Below are positions 14,800-26,010 of a stretch of 64,000 nucleotides of DNA, piece by piece; the first letter of the stretch is position 1, and each line of letters starts with the position of its first letter. Under the pieces are notes generated by a model. That model worked only from the letters and a program-made list of their open reading frames with translations. It searched no databases and was not told the DNA's origin. A program made the translations under genes and the position numbers. Source of the stretch: Lojkania enalia (lineage: Eukaryota; Ascomycota; Dothideomycetes; Pleosporales); NCBI GenBank assembly GCA_010094045.1, contig ML986655.1, positions 62,001 through 126,000 of the forward strand. Direction: 5' to 3'.

Positions 14800-15589
14800 N
14801 NNNNNNNNNNNNNNNNNNNNNNNNNNNNNNNNNNNNNNNNNNNNNNNNNNNNNNNNNNNNNNNNNNNNNNNNNNNNNNNNNNNNNNNNNNNNNNNNNNNN
14901 NNNNNNNNNNNNNNNNNNNNNNNNNNNNNNNNNNNNNNNNNNNNNNNNNNNNNNNNNNNNNNNNNNNNNNNNNNNNNNNNNNNNNNNNNNNNNNNNNNNN
15001 NNNNNNNNNNNNNNNNNNNNNNNNNNNNNNNNNNNNNNNNNNNNNNNNNNNNNNNNNNNNNNNNNNNNNNNNNNNNNNNNNNNNNNNNNNNNNNNNNNNN
15101 NNNNNNNNNNNNNNNNNNNNNNNNNNNNNNNNNNNNNNNNNNNNNNNNNNNNNNNNNNNNNNNNNNNNNNNNNNNNNNNNNNNNNNNNNNNNNNNNNNNN
15201 NNNNNNNNNNNNNNNNNNNNNNNNNNNNNNNNNNNNNNNNNNNNNNNNNNNNNNNNNNNNNNNNNNNNNNNNNNNNNNNNNNNNNNNNNNNNNNNNNNNN
15301 NNNNNNNNNNNNNNNNNNNNNNNNNNNNNNNNNNNNNNNNNNNNNNNNNNNNNNNNNNNNNNNNNNNNNNNNNNNNNNNNNNNNNNNNNNNNNNNNNNNN
15401 NNNNNNNNNNNNNNNNNNNNNNNNNNNNNNNNNNNNNNNNNNNNNNNNNNNNNNNNNNNNNNNNNNNNNNNNNNNNNNNNNNNNNNNNNNNNNNNNNNNN
15501 NNNNNNNNNNNNNNNNNNNNNNNNNNNNNNNNNNNNNNNNNNNNNNNNNNNNNNNNNNNNNNNNNNNNNNNNNNNNNNNNNNNNNNNNN
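14800..15589. other. Assembly gap (790 N)
   Basis: Run of 790 undetermined bases inside the chromovirus, in the region expected to encode Gag or protease. The length may be an estimate, so the element's total length of 6998 bp is provisional. Confidence 1.
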
Positions 15590-16112
15590 ATTTTAATTTA
15601 TTTCTTAAGAGTTAGTTTATTCTAATTTCCCTCTAAATTAGATAGGTTCTTTATTATAGGCCCTGTAGAGAGAGGTCCGCCTGTTATAAGGCCCCCTATA
15701 GAAGGTAACAGTTGTTCTACACGTATAAATAGAAGCTTACTCTTACTACGACTTACGCGTGTATTAGTTCTAGTATAGGAATTAGAAGGTAAATTATAGT
15801 TAGATATTAGCGGTTACCTCTAATTCTAATAGGTTATTAGTAGTCTCTAAGTTTCTACCTAAGCGTACTCTACGCGGCTTTTCTAAAGTTAATCCTAATT
15901 ATAGAGGATAAGAAGTTCTAAACCTAAGGCTTTAGTTAATAGAAAGTCTCTAAGATCCTATCTAAGTAACTAAATAATTTAATATAATAGTATATAAGTA
16001 TTATAATCTAAACTAAATTAGGTATATCTCGGACTTAAATATAGTTAAATAAATAATTAATGCGATATTATTAAAGAGGCTGTTACTAGTAGTATTAAGT
16101 TTTTCTATATAA

Positions 16113-16372
16113 TATAATAGCGCAGGCAAGATAATAGGTCCGAATACAGCACGAATCTACTTAAAGGTATATAGGAGTGCGTAGGGGATTAGGGACCTGG
16201 GAATTCCATTAACACCTATAGGCCTTGTACGAAAGGATATAGAAAAACTACCAAGCTACTTATGAGGGAGTGTGCAACTATATACGGATGGGAAAAGGGG
16301 TAGAACCGGGGGTAGGATAAGATAAGCGAAAAGATGAAGCTTTTCGTAGAACGATTTCTTTGCATCGTTACA
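16113..16372 (-). repeat. 5' LTR of chromovirus
   Basis: This 260-bp copy begins TATAATAGCG (RIP form of TGTAACGGCG) and ends CGTTACA. The target duplication ATAGG follows at 16373-16377. Its last 89 bp, together with the next 110 bp, recur perfectly at 25699-25897. Confidence 0.92.
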
Positions 16373-16482
16373 ATAGGGTGCCTTACTTAATAGTACTTTA
16401 TATTATAGTATTTATATAGATGTAAACTATTAAGAGAGTTTATAGGTAGCAAGCCTAACCGTCTACGGTAAAGGATACAATA
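16284..16482 (+). repeat. 199-bp direct repeat, left copy (LTR end plus flank)
   Basis: Bases 16284-16482 are identical by eye to 25699-25897 in the same orientation, offset 9415 bp. The repeat covers the last 89 bp of the LTR and 110 bp of flanking sequence, so it is not a simple solo LTR. The two copies bracket both fructosamine-kinase-like genes and the NACHT gene. Confidence 0.95.
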
Positions 16483-16666
16483 ACGATAATATACGATCAA
16501 TAAGATAAAATACCGATAAAAAACCGATAATCGTATCGTTTCTATCGTTATATCGTTGACAACCCTGGGGTGGGCGACTCGCTTGTGAAATACGTTATTC
16601 AGTATATAATAATCGCCAAGTACGATAATTTTATTTTTAACAACCCTGTCGTTGACAACCCTGTTC
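16483..16666. repeat. Nested DNA-transposon-like ends (GTTGACAACCCTG)
   Basis: The motif TTGACAACCCTG or TTAACAACCCTG occurs three times, near 16552, 16627 and 16652, after a stretch rich in CGATAA/TATCG. CAGGGTTG-type termini are found on fungal hAT-like elements, so this may be stacked ends of small non-autonomous copies. No partner left end or transposase is visible in the window; the family assignment is inference. Confidence 0.4.
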
Positions 16667-16775
16667 CCAGCTGAGTGGTGAGACACGTTACCATGCGTCA
16701 GCTGAGTCATTACCGTAGCTGATTAAGCACGGCAAAGTGGGGGCAGGCCACCAGCATCGCGACTCCGCTTTAATC

Positions 16776-18053
16776 ATGGAAGAGCGCACGAAAGTATGGC
16801 CCGGAATTTTGACCTACGCCCAGATATTCTCAAAGGTAGGTCCTAACATAGATATCGTGGGTCCTCCATTGATTACACTAGCAATACCGGCGACTAGATA
16901 TTCACACGTAGAAGTTTTTGAATGTGGCACGTCGCACTTTGGTCGTACAGCTAGACTGGTAGTTTATTTTTCAGCCGGGCAGCAACGTGAATATTTTCTA
17001 AAGGTGTAGAGTGACCTGCACTTGAGAGTAGTCAATGGCTAAAATATCACAGATTATACCAGGAAAGATTGGTACTTTGACCTGCCGGGGGGAGTTTGAA
17101 GGGTTGAAAGCGATACACTTGGCATGCGGTCATGTTCCGGAGCCTTATCGATGGGGTACCTTTACTGATAGAGGCACCGAGAATGGCTTCCTAATCGTCG
17201 AGTTTCTTAGAATAATGAAACAGGTATAGTAATCCGCTACCCCCTCATTTGGGATGGTCGAACGTTCTCACCTTCATACACTACTAGCCAGCCGATCCTG
17301 ATTCGCTAGCTACCATTCTAGCCGATCTTCATCGCAAGTCGCGATCTCCAACCGGAAAGTTTGGTTTTCATATCTCGACGTGTCACACTCTGAATATCCA
17401 AGCCATAAATTTCTGGACAGATTCATGGTGCGAGCTTTTCAGCTCTCACTTCTCACATATCTTGTCACTCGCGGAAACAGGGCTTCAATGGCCGAACTTC
17501 GATCAAATTTCACAGCTTGTGCTCCATAAGGTGGTGCCGAGGCTACTCCTTCCACTTCAATCAGATGGGCGGACTATCAAGCCTGTGCTAGTCCACGGGG
17601 ATTGCTGGGACGGAAATACAGCGATTACCGCGGATGGTAGGGCAGTTTTCTACGATGTCGCAGCTTTCTATGGCCATAATGAATACGATCTTGGGGATTG
17701 GAGAGCTCCGCGACATGCTGTTAGTAACGAAGCATATGTCAACGCGTATAAAAAGAAGATCCCACCCTCTGAGCCTGGTTTGACGCCGGATCCGTTAACT
17801 GTCGAAGTTTTAGCTGACGCAATATTCAGTGGAAGATTGGGACAATCGGAATTTGCTTTACTCGTTAACTTGGAATATCTGCAATGCTCTTTTTGTTCCA
17901 GGTTCAACACAGAGGGAAATGCAAGTTGCTCAATACCGAACATTTTCTCCGGCAATGATTACTGACAAATTGTTATAAAGAGTTTACGAAGATATGATTA
18001 GTCTTTGCAAGAGGGTCTGTCCTGATGAGCTTGGGAGACTATTGCAGACTTGA
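16776..18053 (+). CDS. Fructosamine-3-kinase-like protein (paralogue A)
   Basis: Spliced model: 16776-17003, 17053-17223, 17288-17777, 17830-17901, 17983-18053, giving 343 aa with no stop. The family belongs to the aminoglycoside-phosphotransferase kinase fold and phosphorylates ketoamine adducts such as fructosamine on proteins or small molecules; the substrate here is unknown. Visible are YFLK near the glycine-rich N-lobe, GEFEGLKAIH, the catalytic HGDCWDGN at about residue 236, and the metal-binding YDVAAFYGHNEYDLGDW. The first intron splits exactly after FLK as in paralogue B; the others differ. Intron 2 uses an unusual GTATAG donor; introns 3 and 4 have good CTGAC branch sites. The reading frame otherwise appears broken into three short ORFs, so it could be mistaken for a pseudogene. 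The start is the second in-frame ATG and is uncertain. Convergent with the NACHT gene; a retrotransposon LTR lies 400 bp upstream. Confidence 0.8.
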
Positions 18054-18309
18054 ATACTAAGCGAAGATAGTTTGTAAGGGGGCTTTTTGGGTACAAAATT
18101 CAAAATGCATTACTTGTATTGGAACCTGTATTTATGCCATGCATCATGTCTCGGAACGCCTGATACTTAGGATGGCCGTACGCAAATGTTCTCGACTTAA
18201 AGGAATATAGTTCACATCAAATTCAAAGAATTAAGGACTCGAAAGGTCACGCATTTCTTACACCCGATATCCGGCACCAAATGCTCAGTAGTTTTTCCAT
18301 AATAATAGA

Positions 18310-21300
18310 CTAAACCAATACTGTTTTCCTAGGGCTCGTGCTTCTCTTCCTTGGCAGGTTGAAGGCGCCTTTCTCTGTCATCTCTAGGCCACGCTTGACA
18401 ACTAGGAGTTCTGCTCGTTTGATTACGACAACTTCGCCATTCCGGGTAATATCGAGCATCAAATGTTTTGCTAGATTGAGCCAATCACTAGGGATAAAGA
18501 AATGCCGAATGCTAGAGAACTCCGCTGACCCTATTTCAACAGAGCAGACCCAATTGCTAGAATCCAGGTAAACAAGGCGTTCAGCAGAGACTCCAATAAA
18601 TGTATCCATAACTGACGACAATGTACTGAGGTTCTGAACAAAATCCACAGTGTGCGCGTCAGGTGTGAAGTCTTTGAAATCGTAGATGTAGAATACGTGC
18701 TGTGACGATTTGGCACGGGACGGGTCAACTGCTCTAGTCGCAAAGTAGCGTGGATGGCGGAGGGTGATGACGCTACTTAGAGCGGTAAATGGGTCTGGCA
18801 TATTAGATAAAGATAGAGTATGAAATTCCTGCAGTGTCTTCCAATGGTAAAGGCTAGCAGTGGATGCTGATACCAAGATTAATATGTCCGGATTGACACC
18901 ATTTTGAATCCAATGATACTGTTCTTGGGTATCCCGTATTAGGAGTGGCTCCTGTTTTGAATCGTTTGATGTGGACCAGAGTAAATCACGGCCATCGGTA
19001 GATACTAGAAGTCGCGAGTGCTTACCACTAGCCAGAATTTTGACAATTTTCCGCCCAATTCTAGTAGCAATCATAGGCTCATTTGTAATCCACCGATTGC
19101 GTTGCTTTTTTCGAACTATCCTGCTCGTTATTTTGCTTGCTGCATCACTGCAGGTCAAGATCGAATTCTCTAAGTCAAAGCAGAGCAGGATAACCGGGAC
19201 GCCTGGAGTTTGGGTAAAGAGCTGTGTACTATGTGGCTTTAGAGTAATGTCGTATACCGACACGGATCCATCCTCTTTGCCACAGAAAACAAGAGATTCG
19301 GATGGGATACACTCGATTGCGGTTACATGGACTGAAGTAGAACCCTCGAAGCAGACGTCAGATGGTGCAGTTGATACAGAAACTGTGTCACTATTTTCAT
19401 CATCCATGTCCTGCCTCAATAAAACAATTGGATCCCACAAACGGCACTGATTGGAGCGGATGTCGATGACACGATGGTTATCGGATGTGAATGCAAGAGC
19501 TTTGGGAGAGATCGCATCGCCATCGAATTGAAGGCGATACAAAGATTTGAATGTCTCCAAATCAAACAGCTGAATATTGCCTTGGGAGTCTGCACATGCT
19601 AGTGTACGGCCATCTGGAGAACAGCAAATCCTTTGCGCATTAACTCCTATTAAAATCTCTTTGACATTGCCGTCGATAGTATCATAAATTACGAGGTCTC
19701 CGTCCGAGTAGGATGCTGCAAGCAGCATGCTGTCAGCTACGATGCTAAATGCTAAGTCCCAAACGGTTGTACTTCCATCTGAGACCTTGTTGGAACCGTG
19801 CAGGCGTGACCCAGTCTCTTTTTCATACATATCATGGATTCTATCTCGCTCAAAATCCCATAAGAGGATATCTTCCCCCCGGTAGACGACTGCAAGCAGG
19901 TTATGTCGCGGGCTAAATAAGGCTAATGTTGGCTGCCTGAATTGGAGTGCAGATTGCTCGTCAAGATCGATTGTCCAGTTCGTCGGCGTATCATGGGGAG
20001 CCCCACCACGGGCAATATCCCAGCACATGAGCTCATTGTTCTTAATAGCAGCAAATAACAGCATATCATCTTCGGCGAACGCCAGGGATAGGCACATAGA
20101 TGGTATTGTGTAGTGGAACAATTCGACCCATCTGTCCAAATCCCAAATGCGTATATGTTCTGCCCCCGCTGACGCACACATTGATCCGTTTTCACTGAAC
20201 GCTAGAGACCATACAGGCTCTCGATGATCAAGTTTATTTGATTCCTGGCATGTAACATCATCATAGACTATCACTTTGCCTGTGGAAATGCCTAGGGCGA
20301 AGTACTTTTGGGAGATGGCGACAGTAAGAGGCCGGGACGGTTTAGGGAAATTCAGAATTGATAAGCAGTCATCCCAACCCTCGTTTGTCCGACCATAGAC
20401 ACTTAGTCCCCTACGCGGGGACGAGAATTGTCGGTTTGGAGCGGAGTCGATGGGGCAAAAAGGAGGTATCAAATGGTGTATAGCGGATGGGGAATACAAA
20501 AGTTCCTTCCCAAATTTTGTTACGAGACGGACAAGATCATTTCCCCAGCTTTTTAGGACTGTGAGATCCTTCCGAAGCCCAACTACAGGGCTATGGTGCC
20601 CCAACCGAGTTAACAAGCTGTTGATAGTTTTTCCAGCTTGGAATACTCTTTGGAGATCCTTCTTTGCTGCCAGATGTTCAATCCAGCTCAGAACAAAGTT
20701 TGAACCCATAAACTTTGAAAGCGCAACCAGTACTTCCCCATCATTTGACTTAACATGAAGTAGATGCTGGAAGACATATTCACAAGCATAATCGATTAAG
20801 TAAGGTTTATCCTGTGGTTGAGAAACGCTAAGTTTTCGGGGCCGAGATGCTCGCATTTCGTTACTTGTTAGATATTGAAGGCAAACAAGAGCAAGCCGTT
20901 TGTGAGCAGTGCCACGATCGATCATGAATTCTGACTCCATACCCTGGCGAGTCAGGAAGTCTCGTACGGTAAGGTGGAGTAGTTGGACTTTACTTTGTCT
21001 ATCCACATAGACGAGATTACCACAGCAAGCGCTAATAGATTTCTCAATGTCGTCGACTGCGTCATTGATGTCAACCTCAATGGCGCAATGCATCTCGTCC
21101 GTAGATAATGGTCGGAATGAGAAGGTAGCCCATGTCAAAATAGCCTTAGCAAGACCCTTTCCAAATCGAGCGTTTGCCATTTCGCGGAGTATACGACCAT
21201 AGAGTTCATCCATATCAGCAGGATTTGTGGAAAGTACATTCCGAATCTCAGAGGAGGTATGAACTTGTCTGAGCTCTTTGAGCACCAAGGTCACCCAGAG

Positions 21301-23055
21301 AAAGCAGCCATTGGATTTTCGGAGGATTTGAGCAGCCATTGCCTCGCGTTCAACAATATCTGACGCCGGCAGGAGATCCTGGTTTGCCTTGAGGAAAAGA
21401 CCAATGTCACGGTTCGCATCGTCCTCTTCAATAGCCTCTGAAATGATTTCTACTCTGGGGTTCACACTACTTGCGTACTTGTCAATAGGATCTCTTGCAG
21501 TGACGAGGAAACATAAAGGCCATATCTCCTGTATTTTCGCTAGGAGAGCCATGAGTTCTGCGCCACCCTTGCATTCGTCAATTGCATCAATGATCCAGTA
21601 CTGAGGTCTACTCAGGCGAGTCTTTAGAGCCCCGCTAAGGAATAAACGGCGCCATACAGGAACGTGATCGACCTTGTTAATAGTAGTATCCTGCCAGTTT
21701 GTAGCAACATCAAGGGCAATTTCTAGGATTGCGGGGTGTAGCATAGCCATTTGCCAAATAATCGAGCGTAAGAAGGAGTTGATCGTCGTCTTGGTTTTGT
21801 CTCCTTGGGAAAAGAAGTAGAAACAGCAGTCCTGACCCTGTTCCCGCAGACTGTTGATAATATGCGCCGAGACAACGCTTTTACCCGAACCTGGGCGACC
21901 TCGGAGCCAGAGCGACTTCGACATGGATGCATTTCGCCACTGCTTGAACCCGTCCTTTTCAAAGAACCATTCGCATGTTCGTGGCAGGCGGATCGAATCT
22001 TGTGCGATGACGTCATCGTCAGGCGCATCCGATATTCCTAGGAATGTGCTGAGAGTCTCGATCTGGTCAAATCCGGCCTTTCGTTTTGAAGCTTTCAATG
22101 ATCTTTTACTCTCGACAGTAGTAGCTAACGCGTTTCGAATCGTCATGTAAGATGGATCGTTACGAAAAGAGAACCGGGCAACATCTCGATGGTTCGCATT
22201 TAGATAAGTTCTCCGCTCATTCGGGTAGTTCATGACTGCGCAGTGCTTTTCCACGATGAGGTTGCTACCCATGCCGAGTTTCATAGGTTTGTTTTCGAAG
22301 AAAGAGAAGAGCTGTAAAGAACTGCAGTATCGCGGGAACTCCTCGTTGATTGACTGGAGGACAGGTGACTCAGGGGAAAGATCATGAACAAACGGACGGG
22401 AACCTGGTGCTAGCGCTAGGAGTCGGGTGAGGGTGTCCGCTAGGCCAGCTCCCTGATGTGGTGTCGCCAGGAAGAAGATCGCAAATACTCTGCGCACAAC
22501 AGATTCAAATTCCCCAATCTGGTGGCCCAGTATAAATGCCTTCTTCACAACCAGGCCACCCATACTATGACCGATAAGAATCATTGGATTCTATGACAAT
22601 CAGCAATGACCTAGTAAATGATGATTTCAACATACATCTTTTGTTCGGGGTATATTTGGAGAGTCGTGGATAGAACCAAGAAGGGAGCGAGCGAAATCCG
22701 GGACATTAAGGACAGATTCGCGACTTAGGCCAGAAGCATATCCGAATGTGTGAATCCTCACGTCCTGGAATGCCTCGTCTCTCGGTAGCCACTCCTGCGG
22801 CCAGAAAAGTGACATGTCTCCATTCTTTGTCCAGGTACTTTGCGAGCCTCCATTAAGCCCATGAACGAATATTAGATCAACCACGGCATCCGGGCCTGGA
22901 TCGTACAGAGTTGTGAGACCAATGGCACCTTTGGGACCTTCAGTGCTTTTTTCATCGCGGGTATCCTTTCTAATCAATGACCGTGAAAAGAGAGATGCAC
23001 TAGAGGAACCCAAAGTATGAGTTTTGCGCGGTTGTACATGATGTTCCGACTCCAT
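18310..23055 (-). CDS. Alpha/beta-hydrolase-NACHT-WD40 STAND receptor (fungal NLR)
   Basis: Two exons (22636-23055 and 18310-22590) joined over a 45-nt intron give 1566 aa. Residues 60-280 form an alpha/beta hydrolase of the SesB/DUF676 kind: LIFVHGLNGG, nucleophile elbow GHSMGG with Ser about 149, and NHRDVARF carrying the probable catalytic His about 274. The NACHT NTPase follows, with P-loop GRPGSGKS at about 371-378 and Walker B WIIDAIDEC at about 472-480. From about residue 880 the protein is a degenerate WD40-type beta-propeller, for example IRIWDL. Such proteins act as cytosolic sensors whose oligomerisation releases the N-terminal effector, in heterokaryon incompatibility or defence. 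The repeats are diverged from one another, unlike the near-identical repeats of HET-E-type genes. Ligand and effector substrate are unknown. The splice joins KD to NPMILIGHS and restores the hydrolase, so the gene looks intact. Confidence 0.93.
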
Positions 23056-23823
23056 GTGTACCAGTCGTTCATATATGGGAGGCTGAGCGTTCGCAAGGCT
23101 GAGTCGTCAACACCTCTAATGCCCCTGCCTTTTAGTTTAACATTGATAATCCGATGGCGGAGACTATTGCTCCCCTAAGATCGAAACTAACACAACAAGG
23201 AACCTAGAGTGATGATGGAGTGAACACACTTTGACTGGATTGTTGCGGGGTTCTAGGTTTCATGTTTCGGCCCCGATTGCTCCGTGCGAGGCAGGATCAA
23301 ATAGCCGACCAATTGAATACTCGAGGCAGCCCAGATACTGAAATATGGACCAATTGGGAGGAACATATAGACGCCGACCTTGGTTCCTCCTACGTTTGGA
23401 CAATGCCCACATTTTACATCCCCCAGCTGTTTCGATCCAAGGATTGGAAAATTTCTATTACTGGTTTATATTTAGAGCAGGTTGAACTTCTTCGCCAGTG
23501 TCTCTAATCCTTTTAGTGCATTGAACACGACAAGAACCCATCGGATGCAAATAGAGGCCTAGCGATCCGAGTTTTTCTTATTTTTTTTTTTTTTTTTTTT
23601 TTTCACGTCGTAAGCCACACCATTGCAATCATTTCCGAGATGAGATTGAGGTGTGCTGCTGCCTAGCTGTGTAGCTATGGGGGGCCATGGACAATAATGC
23701 CTGCATTGCTGCAGCTGGCGTACGCCGCAATGCATGATCAAATGTCATCGTATAAGGACGGGAGTGACCCACTCTCTTTTTCCTTTCTCTTTCTTCATAA
23801 TCTATTTCCGAACTTCGGCTAGA
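23056..23823. other. Divergent intergenic region, NACHT gene / kinase B
   Basis: Shared promoter region of two divergent genes. It holds a 23-T run at 23581-23603. An 81-codon ORF at 23262-23507 has no recognisable domain, signal or splice context, and I do not call it. Confidence 0.6.
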
Positions 23824-25271
23824 ATGGTAGACACATCGATATGGGATCAGGAGATTGCAGTCCCCGAGATTGTGATCGCTTATGTAGACGATAATGTCGC
23901 CGAAAGTAGGTCTTCTTACGCATCGTATCCCCCTAGCCCCCGATCCGACCTCCCTCTCACCGCTGCCCACCTGAAAAAAAAAAAAAGGCCAGGCAGCAGT
24001 CGCACAAAGGCAATTTAATTTGCCTCCAGTTATCTTTGTCAGCCACTCGTGCTGCCGCTGACTCAGCCTGTTAGAGCTCCCAGAAGGCTCGATTATTAAA
24101 ACTATCTCACCACATGGTGCATCTTATTGGACTCGCACTGCCCAGATCAAATCACTTGATCCAGAAGGAAATGTAGTTTCTTACTTCCTTAAGGTCAGTG
24201 TCCTGTGAGCGGCGTGTCTATACCAACTGCTCACCCTGTTCAATTCCAGGTCTCCCAAGGAGATATTGGGAAAGGGATGATGTCTGGAGAATTTGCCTCA
24301 ATGTCAGCGCTTCACAAGGCCATGCCGAACCTTGTTCCCAGGCCCATTGGCTGGGGAGTTTATGCCAAAGAGCCAGACATATACTTTTTCATCTGCGCTT
24401 TTCACGACATGACAAATGATATCCCTGACGTTTCTACTCTCCCAGGAATGCTCGCTCAATTGCACAAGAATGGAGTGTCACCCACAGGTAAGTTCGGCTT
24501 CCCAGTGACCACATACCAGGGGAGGCTTCCACAAGACACTACAGAATGCGACACTTGGGAAGAGAGCTTTTCGCGGAGTATTCAGCGCTTCTTCGAGTTG
24601 GAAGAAGAATCCCAAGGGTATGAGGAAGAAATGGCACAGCTAAGGAAGGGCATCATGGAGAAGGTGATCCCGAGGCTTCTTCGTCCTCTTGAGAATGGAG
24701 GGAGGACTGTAATTCCCCGGTTGGTGCACGGAGATCTATGGGACGGAAACACCTCCGTTGATGCGGCGACCGACCTTCCTCTTATCTTTGACGCCTGTTC
24801 TTGGTATGCCCATCACGAATGTAAGTACCCTTGAAGACTTCGGGAGAATAGTGAGTAATTTTGTTAACCTGGCCGGTACAATACCAGATGAACTAGCCCC
24901 ATGGAGACCTACGCGTCATAAGATTGGTAAGCCGTATGTAACAGAGTATCTGAAGCATTTTCCGATCTCTGAGCCAGCTGAGGATTTCGATGATCGCAAT
25001 GCGCTATATTGCGTGTGAGTAATTCTTGGGTAATGATTAGCATTCCACCAGAGCGAAGTTGACCGGCATCTATGTTAGGAGATTTAACCTTTGCTCCTCA
25101 GCTCTCTATCCTGGTAATCTGCGTTTCCGCAATATGTAAGGCTCTTTCCGCATTGAAGCAATTGGGGACACCTGACTAACGGCCACAAGCGTTAGAGAAG
25201 AAATGAGATTGCTGGTCGAGAAATTTCCTTTGGGATATGAAGGCGAGCCGTCAGAATCACATCACGCGTAA
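23824..25271 (+). CDS. Fructosamine-3-kinase-like protein (paralogue B)
   Basis: Six-exon model: 23824-23909, 24067-24193, 24250-24820, 24888-25014, 25079-25135, 25190-25271; total 1050 nt, 349 aa. The protein starts MVDTSIWDQEIAVPEIV and carries LPEGS, PHGASYWTRTAQI, YFLKVSQGDIG, catalytic HGDLWDGN at about residue 231, FDACSWYAHHEYELAPW, SEPAEDFDDRNALYCV and the tail RFNLCSSALYPGN. All later introns have GTAAG or GTGAG donors. In the second half of the catalytic loop the usual Asp-Pro and Gly-His-Asn of the family are replaced (FDACSWYAHHE), though the leading Asp is kept. Intron 1 (157 nt, containing 13 A) is the weakest junction. Same fold as paralogue A but different intron positions, so the pair is not a recent duplicate. 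Divergent from the NACHT gene. Confidence 0.8.
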
Positions 25272-25698
25272 GGGTTATAGGAATAGAATACACCACACAA
25301 AGTGGAATCTCCTAGAAAAGTCCTTTTCCATGTGGCTAATATTGAGCTTTATTTGGAGCACTCACGGCGCTCAAACTACGAAGAGTGGTATTGCAACCAA
25401 TTATATCTAGTAGCATTAATGACTAGGGCTACATTGCTGGCATTGTATTCACACATTTATCCTATTATTTATGATGAATCTCGATTGGTAATGCTTTCAT
25501 GATGCTCCAATAGCCATGAATAAGTGCTTGTCAGCATTTCCAGCGGCGAAGTAGCCTTGACCCTAAAGCATATTTAAGTGGAATTCAGTGCTTCTAATTC
25601 AAGACCTATTACCAGAAAGCTCTCCAGAAATGATGACTGACTTGGTGATTGTGCTCCCGTCAACTCACGAACTAGATGATTGCGCCTAATTACCAAAA
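25272..25698. other. Intergenic, kinase B to LTR fragment
   Basis: About 430 bp without a supportable gene. A 66-codon ORF at 25302-25502 has no homology signal I recognise and no promoter context. Confidence 0.5.
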
Positions 25699-25897
25699 AC
25701 GGATGGGAAAAGGGGTAGAACCGGGGGTAGGATAAGATAAGCGAAAAGATGAAGCTTTTCGTAGAACGATTTCTTTGCATCGTTACAATAGGGTGCCTTA
25801 CTTAATAGTACTTTATATTATAGTATTTATATAGATGTAAACTATTAAGAGAGTTTATAGGTAGCAAGCCTAACCGTCTACGGTAAAGGATACAATA
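25699..25897 (+). repeat. 199-bp direct repeat, right copy (LTR fragment plus flank)
   Basis: Identical by eye to 16284-16482, including 89 bp of the chromovirus LTR and 110 bp of what flanks that element at 16 kb. No element or second LTR is attached, and no target duplication is visible, so it arose by duplication of the finished insertion junction rather than by a new transposition. Confidence 0.95.
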
Positions 25898-25906
25898 CTA
25901 GACACA

Positions 25907-25944
25907 TTTTTTTTTTTTTTTTTTTTGTGGGGGGGGGGGGGGGG
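25907..25944. repeat. Poly-T / poly-G homopolymer junction
   Basis: Twenty T (25907-25926), then GT, then sixteen G (25929-25944), directly after the duplicated LTR fragment. Long G runs are rare in this sequence and are a common sequencing or gap-closing artefact, so this join may not be real. Confidence 0.9.
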
Positions 25945-26010
25945 TGCGGTTATGAGCAGGTAATGTATCTGTATCAAAGGGCTACTTATCGACGCCTCAT
26001 AAACGAGCTG

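Larger units (their letters stand above)
9375..16372 (-). mobile_element. Complete LTR chromovirus (Ty3/gypsy), inactivated by RIP
   Basis: Two 260-bp LTRs (9375-9634 and 16113-16372) flank about 6.5 kb and are bordered by the 5-bp target duplication ATAGG (9370-9374 and 16373-16377). LTR ends are TGTAACG...CGTTACA. On the minus strand an RT motif relic AYLDNILIY lies around 13199-13216, and an integrase-linked chromodomain relic at about 10835-11023 reads EEILASKLYYKTLKYRV then K, stop, IGY where chromodomains have KWVGY. A purine-rich tract (9635-9649 on the minus strand) abuts the 3' LTR, as a polypurine tract should. The LTRs differ only by transitions, with no indel. The element contains a 790-bp assembly gap. 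Confidence 0.9.

Noticed and set aside
16387..16710. 107-codon minus-strand ORF
   Set aside because: Falls in LTR flank and transposon-end sequence; the translation is low-complexity (IVYYRYCILY).
17668..17955. 95-codon minus-strand ORF
   Set aside because: Antisense shadow of the kinase A exon that carries the catalytic motifs.
23262..23507. 81-codon ORF between NACHT gene and kinase B
   Set aside because: No recognisable motif, lies in a divergent promoter, no splice partner.
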